35,935 nucleotides of DNA from JBMNQS01 sp050944255 (GTDB lineage: Bacteria > Bacillota > Clostridia > Christensenellales > Maliibacteriaceae): NCBI GenBank assembly GCA_050944255.1, contig JBMNQS010000014.1:1-35935 (forward strand), read 5' to 3'. A program made the translations under genes and the position numbers. Under the pieces are notes generated by a model that saw only the letters and a list, made by a program, of their open reading frames with translations, made no database searches and had not been told where the DNA came from. The first letter of the stretch is position 1; the number at the start of each line of letters is the position of its first letter. Below are positions 22,694 through 30,627 of this stretch, in pieces.

Positions 22694-23995
22694 TTATTTT
22701 GCCCCCGGAATTAAGGTTAGTATTTGACTGATCGGCATGCACAGCTGTTCGTCGGCTTCCTTGCAGCGGCCGCTCTGCAGTATCATTCTGGCAACAGCTT
22801 CCATGGCCGGGAAGGCGCTTCTGATCAGTTGGTTGGCATAAATGACGATATTGACGCCCCGCTTGCCCCATTCTCTCTCCTTGACGGCATTGAATGTGGT
22901 GGGCACCACCACAAGGGGCGTGGAGCCGTCCCTGGCGCGGAACTTTTCAATGAATTCGAAAATCTCATCAGGCGACTTTTGCCTTGAATGGATCATAATA
23001 CCGTCGGCGCCGGCCCCTGCAAAGGCAAAGGCGCGCGCAAGCGCATCGTCCATGCCCCGCTCAAGAATCAGGCTTTCGATCCTGGCGATAATCATAAAAT
23101 CGCGGGTGGTCAGCACCGATTTGCCGGCGGCGATCTTTTGCGAGAAATCCTCGATGGACGCCTGCTGCTGGGTCACCTCGGTGCCGAACAGGGAGTTTTT
23201 CTTCAGACCCTCTTTATCCTCGATGATCACCGCGGAGACGCCCATACGCTCCAGCGTCTTGACAAGAAACTCAAAATGCTCGATCTTCCCGCCGGTGTCC
23301 CCGTCCAGTATGATGGGCTTTGTAGTGACCTCCATAATCTCATCGATGGTATTGAGCCTGCTGGTGTTGTCCACCAGCTCAATGTCCGGCTTGCCCTTGA
23401 TGGTCGAATCGCAGAGGCTCGATACCCACATGGCATCAAACTGCTCAATGCAGCCATCGTGCTGCACACGGGTTTCCTCTACGATCAGGCCGCTGAGGCC
23501 GTTATGGGCCTCCAGAACGCGCACCACCGGCTTCATGCCTATCAGTGCCCTTAAGCGCGCGCGGCGTTTTTCCGGCATGCTCAGCTTCCTGCGCACATCC
23601 GCTTCCAGCGCCGCAATGTCCTCGGACTCAGAGTACGGAAACTCCACGAGCTCCCCGCCATAGCTTTTGAGCACTTTAATCACCTGCCGGCGAATCGGCT
23701 CCTGCACGCCGTGCACCCAGTTGTCCCCGTGCACCACGATATCGGGCTTCAGCGCCAGAAGGTTTTCAGTATAATCCAGCTTTTTTTGCTCCACCACATG
23801 AGATACGCCCTTAAGATTGCGGATGATCTCGGCGCGCTGCTCATAGCGCAGAAGAGGGAAGCGCTTGTAGCGGGAAATGGCCTCGTCGGAAAGCACGCCG
23901 ATAGTCAGCTCACCCAACTGCGCGGCCCTATTGATGATCCGGATATGCCCGTGATGAATGACATCCGTGCTCATAGACATATATACTTTTTTCAT
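22694..23995 (-). CDS. Bifunctional cytidylyltransferase-like / phosphoenolpyruvate mutase
   Basis: 433 residues in two domains. Residues 1-~140 are a nucleotidylyltransferase of the glycerol-3-phosphate cytidylyltransferase type, with HHGH at 14-17 (HxGH). Residues ~150-433 are phosphoenolpyruvate mutase, which makes the C-P bond by converting PEP to phosphonopyruvate: CDSTIKGKPDIE (195-206), DGDTGG metal site (231-236), and the diagnostic EDK-x5-NS motif (Glu259, Asp260, Lys261, Asn267, Ser268) that separates true mutases from isocitrate-lyase relatives. The start has an AAGTCAAG-type weak ribosome site, but the family N-terminus fits. It lies mid-operon, with the decarboxylase that pulls the unfavourable reaction forward two genes upstream. 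Confidence 0.92.
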   Translation of the reverse strand: MKKVYMSMSTDVIHHGHIRIINRAAQLGELTIGVLSDEAISRYKRFPLLRYEQRAEIIRNLKGVSHVVEQKKLDYTENLLALKPDIVVHGDNWVHGVQEPIRRQVIKVLKSYGGELVEFPYSESEDIAALEADVRRKLSMPEKRRARLRALIGMKPVVRVLEAHNGLSGLIVEETRVQHDGCIEQFDAMWVSSLCDSTIKGKPDIELVDNTSRLNTIDEIMEVTTKPIILDGDTGGKIEHFEFLVKTLERMGVSAVIIEDKEGLKKNSLFGTEVTQQQASIEDFSQKIAAGKSVLTTRDFMIIARIESLILERGMDDALARAFAFAGAGADGIMIHSRQKSPDEIFEFIEKFRARDGSTPLVVVPTTFNAVKEREWGKRGVNIVIYANQLIRSAFPAMEAVARMILQSGRCKEADEQLCMPISQILTLIPGAK

Positions 23996-24007
23996 CTTGA
24001 CTTCTCC

Positions 24008-24724
24008 TCAGACAATCTCTTTATAGCGCTGCTGCATCAGGGCCAGGTCCTGCATGGAATCCACCTCGCCACAGAGGCGTCCCCTGACATCCAGCGGATA
24101 GATTGCGATCTCGTCGCTTCTTTGATTGAACGCGTTTTCGGCGTACACGCCCCGGTTGCCCGCCTGGCAAAAACGGGCGATCTCCTCCAGCCACGGCAGC
24201 CAATCGTTTTTTTTCAACTTGTACAGCGGCTGCGCCGCCAGGGCGTTTTCAAACACGTCCACACCTACCCGGGTGATGCGGCCGTCCGTGATAACGGCTT
24301 TAAAATCCTTTTGCGGCAACGGCAACGTGGAGTCCACCACCATGGTGCTGTACCCGCTTTGCAGCGAATCGTCAAGCACGCTGTTTTCAAACACCAGATC
24401 GCCATGGAGCATCAGGATATCGTCGTCCTTAAGAAACGCTCCGGCCAAATAGATGGAATAGATATAATTTGTTTCGCTGTAGAGCGGATTATGAACGAAC
24501 CTAAAATTCATCCGCGGATATTTTTCCAGGGCATACCGCTGCAAATCCTGCGCGAAGGGCCCGGTGGTGATGAGCACGTCCATGACGCCGGCCTTGGACA
24601 ACCGGTCCAGCTGGCTGGACAGTATGGTCACTCCGTCGGCCAGCGGCGCCATGCATTTGTTTTTATCCGCGGTGAATTCGCCCATCCTCTTTCCGATACC
24701 GGAATTCATGATCAACGCTTTCAT
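24008..24724 (-). CDS. NTP-transferase, LicC/PntC-like (probable head-group cytidylyltransferase)
   Basis: 238 residues with the nucleotidyltransferase-fold start MKALIMNSGIGKRMGEFT and KNKCMAPLADG, close in pattern to LicC (CTP:phosphocholine cytidylyltransferase) and PntC-type enzymes that activate aminoethylphosphonate. The metal aspartates are in LMLHGDLVFE and near the C-terminal SDEIAIYPLD. It would activate a phospho- or phosphonate head group as a CMP ester for the LicD transferases. The gene begins 2 bp after the decarboxylase stop and ends 12 bp before the PEP mutase start. PntC of Treponema has a fused aminotransferase, which is absent here. Confidence 0.82.
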   Translation of the reverse strand: MKALIMNSGIGKRMGEFTADKNKCMAPLADGVTILSSQLDRLSKAGVMDVLITTGPFAQDLQRYALEKYPRMNFRFVHNPLYSETNYIYSIYLAGAFLKDDDILMLHGDLVFENSVLDDSLQSGYSTMVVDSTLPLPQKDFKAVITDGRITRVGVDVFENALAAQPLYKLKKNDWLPWLEEIARFCQAGNRGVYAENAFNQRSDEIAIYPLDVRGRLCGEVDSMQDLALMQQRYKEIV

Positions 24725-24726
24725 TT

Positions 24727-25860
24727 TTACTTCCCTTCAAGGTAATCCATCAGCGCCGCCTTATTCTGCCGCGGTGTGGTGGTGGGCCTGCCAAGATCGT
24801 CCCGCGAGAAAAGATCGCTGACGGCCTCTATAAATACGGGACCTTCGTCTTTCGCCGCGCTTTCAAGCGCATGGGTCAGCTCCGCCTCATTTTGCGCGCG
24901 GTACACTTGGCAGTAGCCCAGCGCCTGCGCCACCGCGGAAAGTTTCAGGCCGCCGGCCACCGTAGGCAGTCCGCCCACGGTTTCATGGGCGCCGTTGTTG
25001 ACCACAAGGTGCACCAGGTTGGCCACCTTGTGCATTCCCGCCACCGCAAGGCTCCCCATATGCATCAGCACCGCGCCGTCGCCGTCCAGGCAGTACACTT
25101 TCCGCTCCGGTTTCTGTGCGGCAATGCCCATGGCGATCATCACGCTGTGCCCCATGGAGCCCACGGTGAGAAAATCCTTCTCATGCCCCTGCCCGCTGTT
25201 TTCGCGGATCTCAAACATCTCGCGGGAAAGTTTTCCCGTGGTGCAGACGAAAACATCCCTTTGGCCCGCATGGTCCGCCACCGTCTTTACAATGTATTCG
25301 CGCGTCATGGGCGCATCGGAAGTATACTGCATCTTAACGCTGGTTTCAAGCGCGCCCTTTCGCACGACAAAAGCCACCTGCCGGCCGCTTTGAAGGATGG
25401 GCGCAAAACCTTCCAGCATCCTGCGGAAATCTTCCTCGGTGCTCTCTTTGGAGACCACCGCATAGGCAATTCCCAGGCAGTCGAGCATCCGCAGCGTGAC
25501 TTCGCCCTGATACACGTGTTGCGGCTCGTCCTTGACGCCCGGTTCGCCGCGCCAGCCCACGACAAAGATGGCGGGGATGGCGTAGACCTGATCATTTAAA
25601 AGCGAGCAGATGGGATTGACCGCGTTGCCTATGCCGCTGTTTTGCATGTAGATCACCGCCGGTTTTCCCGTGGCTAGGTAATATCCTGCCGCCAGCGCCG
25701 CGGCGGCGCCCTCATTGGCCGCCACCACGTGTTTGTCCGGACAGACGCCGCACTCGTGCATGATGGCATTGCAAAAGGGACTCAAGAGCGAGTCGGGCAC
25801 GCCGGTAAAAAAATCGGCTCCCAGAGTGTTCAATCCTTCGATAAATCTCTTCGCGTCCAA
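24727..25860 (-). CDS. Phosphonopyruvate decarboxylase
   Basis: 377 residues, thiamine-diphosphate-dependent. It decarboxylates phosphonopyruvate to phosphonoacetaldehyde, the step that makes C-P bond formation irreversible. Seen: N-terminal FFTGVPDSLLSPF and AANEGAAAALAAGYYLATGK (the Glu that activates the cofactor), middle GWRGEPGVKDEPQH, and the ThDP-binding motif GDGAVLMHMGSLA...VNNGAHETVGG near residues 255-295. The single-chain length fits phosphonopyruvate rather than the split sulfopyruvate enzyme, and the PEP mutase in the same operon settles the assignment. No aminotransferase or dehydrogenase for the aldehyde product is in the operon. Confidence 0.93.
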   Translation of the reverse strand: MDAKRFIEGLNTLGADFFTGVPDSLLSPFCNAIMHECGVCPDKHVVAANEGAAAALAAGYYLATGKPAVIYMQNSGIGNAVNPICSLLNDQVYAIPAIFVVGWRGEPGVKDEPQHVYQGEVTLRMLDCLGIAYAVVSKESTEEDFRRMLEGFAPILQSGRQVAFVVRKGALETSVKMQYTSDAPMTREYIVKTVADHAGQRDVFVCTTGKLSREMFEIRENSGQGHEKDFLTVGSMGHSVMIAMGIAAQKPERKVYCLDGDGAVLMHMGSLAVAGMHKVANLVHLVVNNGAHETVGGLPTVAGGLKLSAVAQALGYCQVYRAQNEAELTHALESAAKDEGPVFIEAVSDLFSRDDLGRPTTTPRQNKAALMDYLEGK

Positions 25861-25888
25861 GCGGATGTTCCTTCTTTCAGGCGGTTTT

Positions 25889-26746
25889 TCAGAGCACGGT
25901 GGTGCTGTGGGCGTTGCGTTTTTCCTTGGGCGGCGGCGTCATGTAGTCGCCGTACAATTGCCGCAGCACCGCGTCGTAATCCTGCGGCCCGTTGATCATG
26001 ATGCCCTCAAATGCATAGGCGCGACCTTTGCCGAAATAGCGCTTTGGCATCACGGCTTTCCACTTGTAGGCGCTGGACGCATTGATCACATGGGAAAAGG
26101 CGTCGTAATCGTATCTTTTCAAGAGCCTGTCCAGCTTGCGCAATTGCTCCGTCGTATCCATCTTCCGGCCGAACTTGGTCGTCCGGCCAAACCAGATCAG
26201 AAACTTCTCATGGAGCGGGCGGCCCGTCTTACGCAGGTCCACAATCTTCTCAAACTGGCTGAACTGCATCATGGCGCGGCGATAGAGTATCTTCAGCATA
26301 TGCCATCTTCTGCCGATTCGGCTGCCGGGCATCCCGTCCAGCGGGAAGATGTCAATCCAGGCGTTTCGGACGGTCCGGCCGGCCTGCGCCCAGGTAGAGA
26401 GCTGCACCGCCGTATTTTCTATCTGGGCAAAAGCGCGCAGCGGCTCGCCTCCCTTCTCGTAGGTCACGAGGCGGTACCCCGAGGGCAGCATCTCCTGCGC
26501 CCTGGCCAAAAACGTTTCATAATCGCCCCTTGGCATGGCAAAGTCCATGTCGTCGTCCCAGGGTATAAAACCCTGATGGCGCACCGCACCCAGAAGGGAG
26601 CCTTCGCTCAGGTAGCAGGTGAGGCGCAGCTTTTCGCATACATCCAAAAAGACTTTGGCTATCTCCAGCTCCACCTTATGCAGCTTATCCAGGTCGCCCC
26701 GATCGTGCATTTTCTCCACCTCTTCGACCACCGGCGCAAAGGCCAT
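25889..26746 (-). CDS. LicD-family phosphotransferase, first gene of the phosphonate operon
   Basis: 285 residues from ATG 26746; an in-frame ATG at 26710 has a better ribosome site (GAGGTGGAG) and would give 273. The LicD signature is CYLSEGSLLGAVRHQG followed by FIPWDDDMDFAMPRGD. A second region WIDIFPLDGMPG and the C-terminal LRQLYGDYMTPPPKEKR are also typical. It has the same LicD C-terminal motif as the last operon gene (LYGDYMTLPP) but little else in common, so the two may modify different sugars or with different head groups. It begins the seven-gene operon, 53 nt after the predicted start of transcription. Confidence 0.87.
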   Translation of the reverse strand: MAFAPVVEEVEKMHDRGDLDKLHKVELEIAKVFLDVCEKLRLTCYLSEGSLLGAVRHQGFIPWDDDMDFAMPRGDYETFLARAQEMLPSGYRLVTYEKGGEPLRAFAQIENTAVQLSTWAQAGRTVRNAWIDIFPLDGMPGSRIGRRWHMLKILYRRAMMQFSQFEKIVDLRKTGRPLHEKFLIWFGRTTKFGRKMDTTEQLRKLDRLLKRYDYDAFSHVINASSAYKWKAVMPKRYFGKGRAYAFEGIMINGPQDYDAVLRQLYGDYMTPPPKEKRNAHSTTVL

Positions 26747-26805
26747 TCCGCGCTGTTTAGACCTCGCGCCGCCAGTGCATCGGCCCCATGTTCATACGCC
26801 AAACA

Positions 26806-26834
26806 ATTATACACGTTTTGTCATTTTTTGTCCA
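26806..26834 (-). promoter_or_regulatory. Promoter of the phosphonate/LicD/ABC operon
   Basis: Minus strand: TGGACA (26834-26829), 17 bp, perfect TATAAT (26811-26806). It is the only good promoter seen for the seven genes from 26746 to 20378, whose internal gaps are 28 bp or less. Confidence 0.75.
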
Positions 26835-26893
26835 CTCCGCCGGGTGTGCTGCGCATGAGGCTGCGGGCGCCCGTCATATTTGTCGCCTTTGTA

Positions 26894-27976
26894 TCAGCCC
26901 AGGGGCATCACGGCCTCCGCTATGGATAAAATCCGCGGCAGCGCATGGCCGAAAAACGCTCTGTACGCCCCGCAAAACCGGTCTTTTCCGCGGATATGAT
27001 GCCGCCTGCACCCGCCCCCGCACAGTCTGAGATAAGCGCAGCTGCGGCACGCTTCATCCATATTTTTAGACGATGTGTAAAAATCGCTCTGCAAAAAGCG
27101 GCGCATCAGTTCATCCGGCGTATCCTTGGTTAAATTTCCCAGCGCATACTCATCCAGAGCGTAAAAATCGCACGGATAGACCGCCGCGTCCGCCTCGGTC
27201 ACAAACTGCATGGCGCATCCGCCCCGCAGCGTACACGAGGGCGGCGTCACGCCGCACGCCGCAAGAAGCAGATCCTCAAAATACCGTATGGAAACATCCC
27301 GGCCCTCCAGTATGTCCGCGTACCAGAGGTCAAAAAGCGCCTTTAAAAAATCCCCGTACTTCTGCGCGCTCAGAAAATAGCGCGGACCGCCCGTTCCAAG
27401 GGCGTCCAGGCAGGGGATAAACTGCAGGTGATCAAATCGGTTCGCTCTGTACAGGCGGTAAACCTCCGCGATATTGTCCGCCAGCGTGTCGGTCACAACG
27501 CTCAGGATATTGAGCGCGGCGCCCTTTTCCCGCAGCAGGCCGACGGCGGCCATCACCTTATCGTAGGTGCCCGCGCCGCGATACGCATCGTGCACCTGCC
27601 GCGTACCGTCCAGTGAGACGCCCACCAAAAAACCATGCCCGGCAAAAAAGCCGGCCCAATCCTCGTCCACCAGCAGTCCATTGGTCTGCACCGTAAAGGA
27701 AAACCGGGTGCCCGGCGCATATTTTTGGGCCATGCCGACCATCTCCCGGAAAAATTCCAGCCCCACCATCAGCGGCTCGCCCCCCTGAAATCCCAGCGTG
27801 CAGGTTTCGGCCCCGCTCTTATGGATACCTTCAAGAATGCCCCGCATCACCGGCAGCTTCATGAATCCCGCATCCGCGACGCGGCGCCTCCGGGCAATAT
27901 CGTGATAGAAGCAGTACTTGCAGTCAAGGTTGCACCGGCCGGAGGCCGGCTTTACCAAAAGTTCAATATGCCGCAT
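26894..27976 (-). CDS. Anaerobic sulfatase-maturating enzyme, radical SAM/SPASM
   Basis: 360 residues from ATG 27976, chosen for the AAGG/GGAGAG site and the family start MRHIELLVKPASG; longer frames upstream run into the promoter region. Radical SAM motif CNLDCKYC gives Cys15, Cys19 and Cys22. The C-terminal SPASM domain has the spaced cysteines CTLRGGC, CDFYALDEYALG and CRSC...CGGGC...FC that bind two more [4Fe-4S] clusters. It oxidises an active-site Cys or Ser of a sulfatase to formylglycine without oxygen. The divergently encoded sulfatase 157 bp away carries the matching CTPSR motif, making it the evident client. Confidence 0.93.
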   Translation of the reverse strand: MRHIELLVKPASGRCNLDCKYCFYHDIARRRRVADAGFMKLPVMRGILEGIHKSGAETCTLGFQGGEPLMVGLEFFREMVGMAQKYAPGTRFSFTVQTNGLLVDEDWAGFFAGHGFLVGVSLDGTRQVHDAYRGAGTYDKVMAAVGLLREKGAALNILSVVTDTLADNIAEVYRLYRANRFDHLQFIPCLDALGTGGPRYFLSAQKYGDFLKALFDLWYADILEGRDVSIRYFEDLLLAACGVTPPSCTLRGGCAMQFVTEADAAVYPCDFYALDEYALGNLTKDTPDELMRRFLQSDFYTSSKNMDEACRSCAYLRLCGGGCRRHHIRGKDRFCGAYRAFFGHALPRILSIAEAVMPLG

Positions 27977-28061
27977 AAGCCTTCTCTCCGCAGATTCTTT
28001 CCTGTTACTATAACATACCGTCCCATAAGCGGGCAAAAACCGTACCGCCAAAACGTTTCCC

Positions 28062-28090
28062 TTGACGGCGCTCCCCGGCTGCGTTACGCT
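28062..28090 (+). promoter_or_regulatory. Possible promoter of the sulfatase gene
   Basis: TTGACG (28062-28067), 17 bp, TACGCT (28085-28090). The -35 is good and the -10 is poor, as expected for an activated promoter. The minus-strand side has TTGCCC and TATAGT that could serve the maturase. Confidence 0.4.
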
Positions 28091-28133
28091 TAAATCAATC
28101 AACCGGATGGACAAAGCATAAGGAGGATGCCTT

Positions 28134-29600
28134 ATGGACAGAAAACCCAACATAATTTACGTACTGGCCGACGATATGGGCTATGGCGACGTTTCGGCCT
28201 TCAATGAAGACGCGGGATTTTGCACGCCCCACTTGGACCGGATGTGCGGCGAAGGAGTGGCGTTTACCGACGCCCACGCTTCCTCCGCCGTCTGCACCCC
28301 TTCCCGCTACAGCATTCTGACGGGCCGTTACAACTGGCGGTCCAGGCTGAAAGCCGGCGTCATGAGCGGCTACAGCGAACCCCTGATTGAAGAGGGCCGC
28401 CTGACGCTGGGTGAGCTCTTCCGATCCCACGGCTATAAAACCGCGGCGGTGGGCAAGTGGCACCTGGGGATGGACTTTGACAAAACCGACGAATTTGTTT
28501 TCAAAGAGGACTACAGCACCTGCCCCGGCGTCAATTACGCGGGCAGAATCCAAAACGGGCCTTTAACCCGCGGCTTTGACAGCTTCTACGGCATCAGCGC
28601 GTCGCTGGACATGCCGCCGTATCTGTATATTCGGGACGATCATTTCACCTGTGAGCCGGACCATGAAAGCGAGAGCCCCGAGGGCAAGCGCTACTGGCGA
28701 AAGGGTCCCACCGGCAGCGATTTCGTCCACGAGGAAGTACTGCTCCACCTGACGGAAAAAGTACTGGACTTCATCGAAGCGTATAGGGACGATCCGTTTT
28801 TCATCTACTTCCCCATGCCGGCGCCCCACACGCCCATTTTACCCTCCGAAGCCTTCAGGGATAAGAGCGGCATCGGCGAATACGGCGATTTCGTGCTGAT
28901 GTGCGACGACGTCCTCTCACAGATCGACGACAAGCTCAAGGCCCTTGGCCTGTACGAGAATACCATCGTCGTATTCACCTCCGACAACGGCTGCGCCCCC
29001 ATGGCGGGCATCGACAAGATGGTCCAAAAGGGCCACAATCCCAGCTACGTATTCCGCGGCCACAAGGCCGACATCTACGAGGGCGGCCACCGGGTTCCGC
29101 TGGTCGTGCGCTGGCCGGGCCGCATTCCGGCGGGAACGCGCTGCGACAGGATCGTCTGTCTCGGCGATTTTATGGCGACCATGGCCGACATGCTGCGTGC
29201 CGATCTGCCGGATAATGCCGCGGAGGATTCGGTGAGCAATCTCTCCCTATGGCTGGACCCGGAGGCTCCTGCGGTGCGCGAGGACATCATCCACCAGAGC
29301 ATCGACGGATCGCTGAGCATCCGTAAGGGGCGCTACAAACTGGAGATGTGTCCCGGTTCGGGCGGCTGGTCTTACCCGGCTCCCGGCGAGGAAGAGGAAG
29401 GTATGCCTGCCTTCCAGCTGTACGATCTGGAGGCGGACATCTCCGAGAAAACGAACATCATCGAATCTTTTCCGGATAAAGCCGCCGAACTCAGGGCCAT
29501 TTTGGCCGCGCATATCCGCCGCGGCAGAAGCACGCCCGGCCTGCCGCAAAAAAACAGCGGACCGGAAGTCTGGGACACGGTCCGCTGGCTGGAAGAATAA
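28134..29600 (+). CDS. Type I sulfatase, Cys-type, cytoplasmic
   Basis: 488 residues. It hydrolyses a sulfate ester after its Cys54 (AVCTPSRYSILTGR, the C-x-P-S-R motif) is converted to formylglycine by the divergent maturase. Metal ligands Asp13 and Asp14 lie in YVLADDMGYGD and another pair in VFTSDNGCAP. There is no signal peptide, so desulfation is inside the cell, on a substrate that is imported first. AAGGAGG lies upstream of ATG 28134. A fructokinase-like gene follows on the same strand 61 bp later, suggesting that the released sugar is phosphorylated; the exact substrate is not readable. Confidence 0.93.
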   Translation: MDRKPNIIYVLADDMGYGDVSAFNEDAGFCTPHLDRMCGEGVAFTDAHASSAVCTPSRYSILTGRYNWRSRLKAGVMSGYSEPLIEEGRLTLGELFRSHGYKTAAVGKWHLGMDFDKTDEFVFKEDYSTCPGVNYAGRIQNGPLTRGFDSFYGISASLDMPPYLYIRDDHFTCEPDHESESPEGKRYWRKGPTGSDFVHEEVLLHLTEKVLDFIEAYRDDPFFIYFPMPAPHTPILPSEAFRDKSGIGEYGDFVLMCDDVLSQIDDKLKALGLYENTIVVFTSDNGCAPMAGIDKMVQKGHNPSYVFRGHKADIYEGGHRVPLVVRWPGRIPAGTRCDRIVCLGDFMATMADMLRADLPDNAAEDSVSNLSLWLDPEAPAVREDIIHQSIDGSLSIRKGRYKLEMCPGSGGWSYPAPGEEEEGMPAFQLYDLEADISEKTNIIESFPDKAAELRAILAAHIRRGRSTPGLPQKNSGPEVWDTVRWLEE

Positions 29601-29661
29601 GTTTACAATTTAGGTTTACATATTCAGGCTCATTCACTTCTTATGAAAGGAGAGCGCTTCT

Positions 29662-30627
29662 ATGTATGACGTAACGGCCATAGGAGAGGTCCTCATCGAC
29701 TTTACCCCGGCGGGCACTTCGCAAAACGGAAACCTGCTGTTTGAACAAAATCCCGGCGGCGCCCCCACCAACTGCCTGGCGGCGGTGGTCCGCTGCGGTG
29801 GGAAGGCCGCGCTGATCAGCGCCGTGGGAAAGGACCAGTTCGGCGTATTTCTAAAGGAAGTGGTCCAATCCGCCGGCATTGAGGACGGCGGTATCCAGTT
29901 CACCGACGAGGCCTGCACCACGCTGGCCTTCGTGACGCTTTCCGCCTCCGGCGAGCGCAACTTCAGTTTCTGCCGCAAGCCCGGCGCCGACCAGCGGATC
30001 AGCGCCGAAAAGATCGACAAGACGCTGATCGAAAACTGCAAAATCTTCCACTACGGCTCCCTGTCCCTTTCCGACGAACCGGCAAGAAGCGCCGTTTTTG
30101 AGGCGGTGCGCCGCGCGCAGCATATGGGCAAGCTGGTTTCATACGACCCCAACTGGCGGCCGCCGCTGTGGAGCAGCCGGGAAGAAGGCGTTTACTGGAT
30201 GAAGCAGGGCATCGGCTATGCGGACGTGCTGAAAGTCTCCGACGAGGAGCTTGCGCTTCTGTCGGGCTTTTCCGATCCGGCGCTGGGCACCGCCGCGCTG
30301 ATGGATGCCTATCCCAGGCTGCGCCTCGTGGTCACCACGCTGGGCGACAAGGGCTGCTTTTACAGAAACGGCGCCGCCATGGGTTATGTGGACGCCTACG
30401 AGGTGGTCCCTGTGGACACCACCGGGGCGGGCGACGCGTTTTGGGGCACGGTCCTTTATCACATCGCCCAAGACAGCGAAATCATTTCAGACGAAATCCG
30501 TCTGGCCGCGGCCCTTGATATGGCCTGCGCGGCAGGCGCCCTGTGCGCCTCGGGCAGAGGCGCCATCCCCTCCATCGCCGATACGGCGCAGATCAAGGCG
30601 CTCCAGGCCCGCGGCCACAGGCTTTAA
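29662..30627 (+). CDS. PfkB-family sugar kinase, probable fructokinase
   Basis: 321 residues. Ribokinase-fold kinase that phosphorylates a sugar with ATP. The fructokinase-like start MYDVTAIGEVLIDFTP, the sugar-binding NPGGAPTNCLAAVVRCGGKAAL (30-51) and the anion-hole/catalytic motif DTTGAGDAFWG with base Asp258 are clear. YDPNWRPPLW at 161-170 is typical of fructokinases. AAAGGAGA precedes the ATG at 29662. Its stop overlaps the stop of the converging lipoprotein gene in a shared TTAA, with no terminator between them. Confidence 0.9.
   Translation: MYDVTAIGEVLIDFTPAGTSQNGNLLFEQNPGGAPTNCLAAVVRCGGKAALISAVGKDQFGVFLKEVVQSAGIEDGGIQFTDEACTTLAFVTLSASGERNFSFCRKPGADQRISAEKIDKTLIENCKIFHYGSLSLSDEPARSAVFEAVRRAQHMGKLVSYDPNWRPPLWSSREEGVYWMKQGIGYADVLKVSDEELALLSGFSDPALGTAALMDAYPRLRLVVTTLGDKGCFYRNGAAMGYVDAYEVVPVDTTGAGDAFWGTVLYHIAQDSEIISDEIRLAAALDMACAAGALCASGRGAIPSIADTAQIKALQARGHRL

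Noticed and set aside
23711..24745. 344-residue plus-strand open frame opposite the nucleotidyltransferase
   Set aside because: Antisense shadow; spans two well-supported minus-strand genes.
25715..26929. 404-residue plus-strand open frame opposite LicD
   Set aside because: Antisense shadow with no recognisable motif.
29601..29620. Two GTTTACA copies between sulfatase and fructokinase genes
   Set aside because: Too short, and no convincing -10 follows; not enough to call a promoter or operator.
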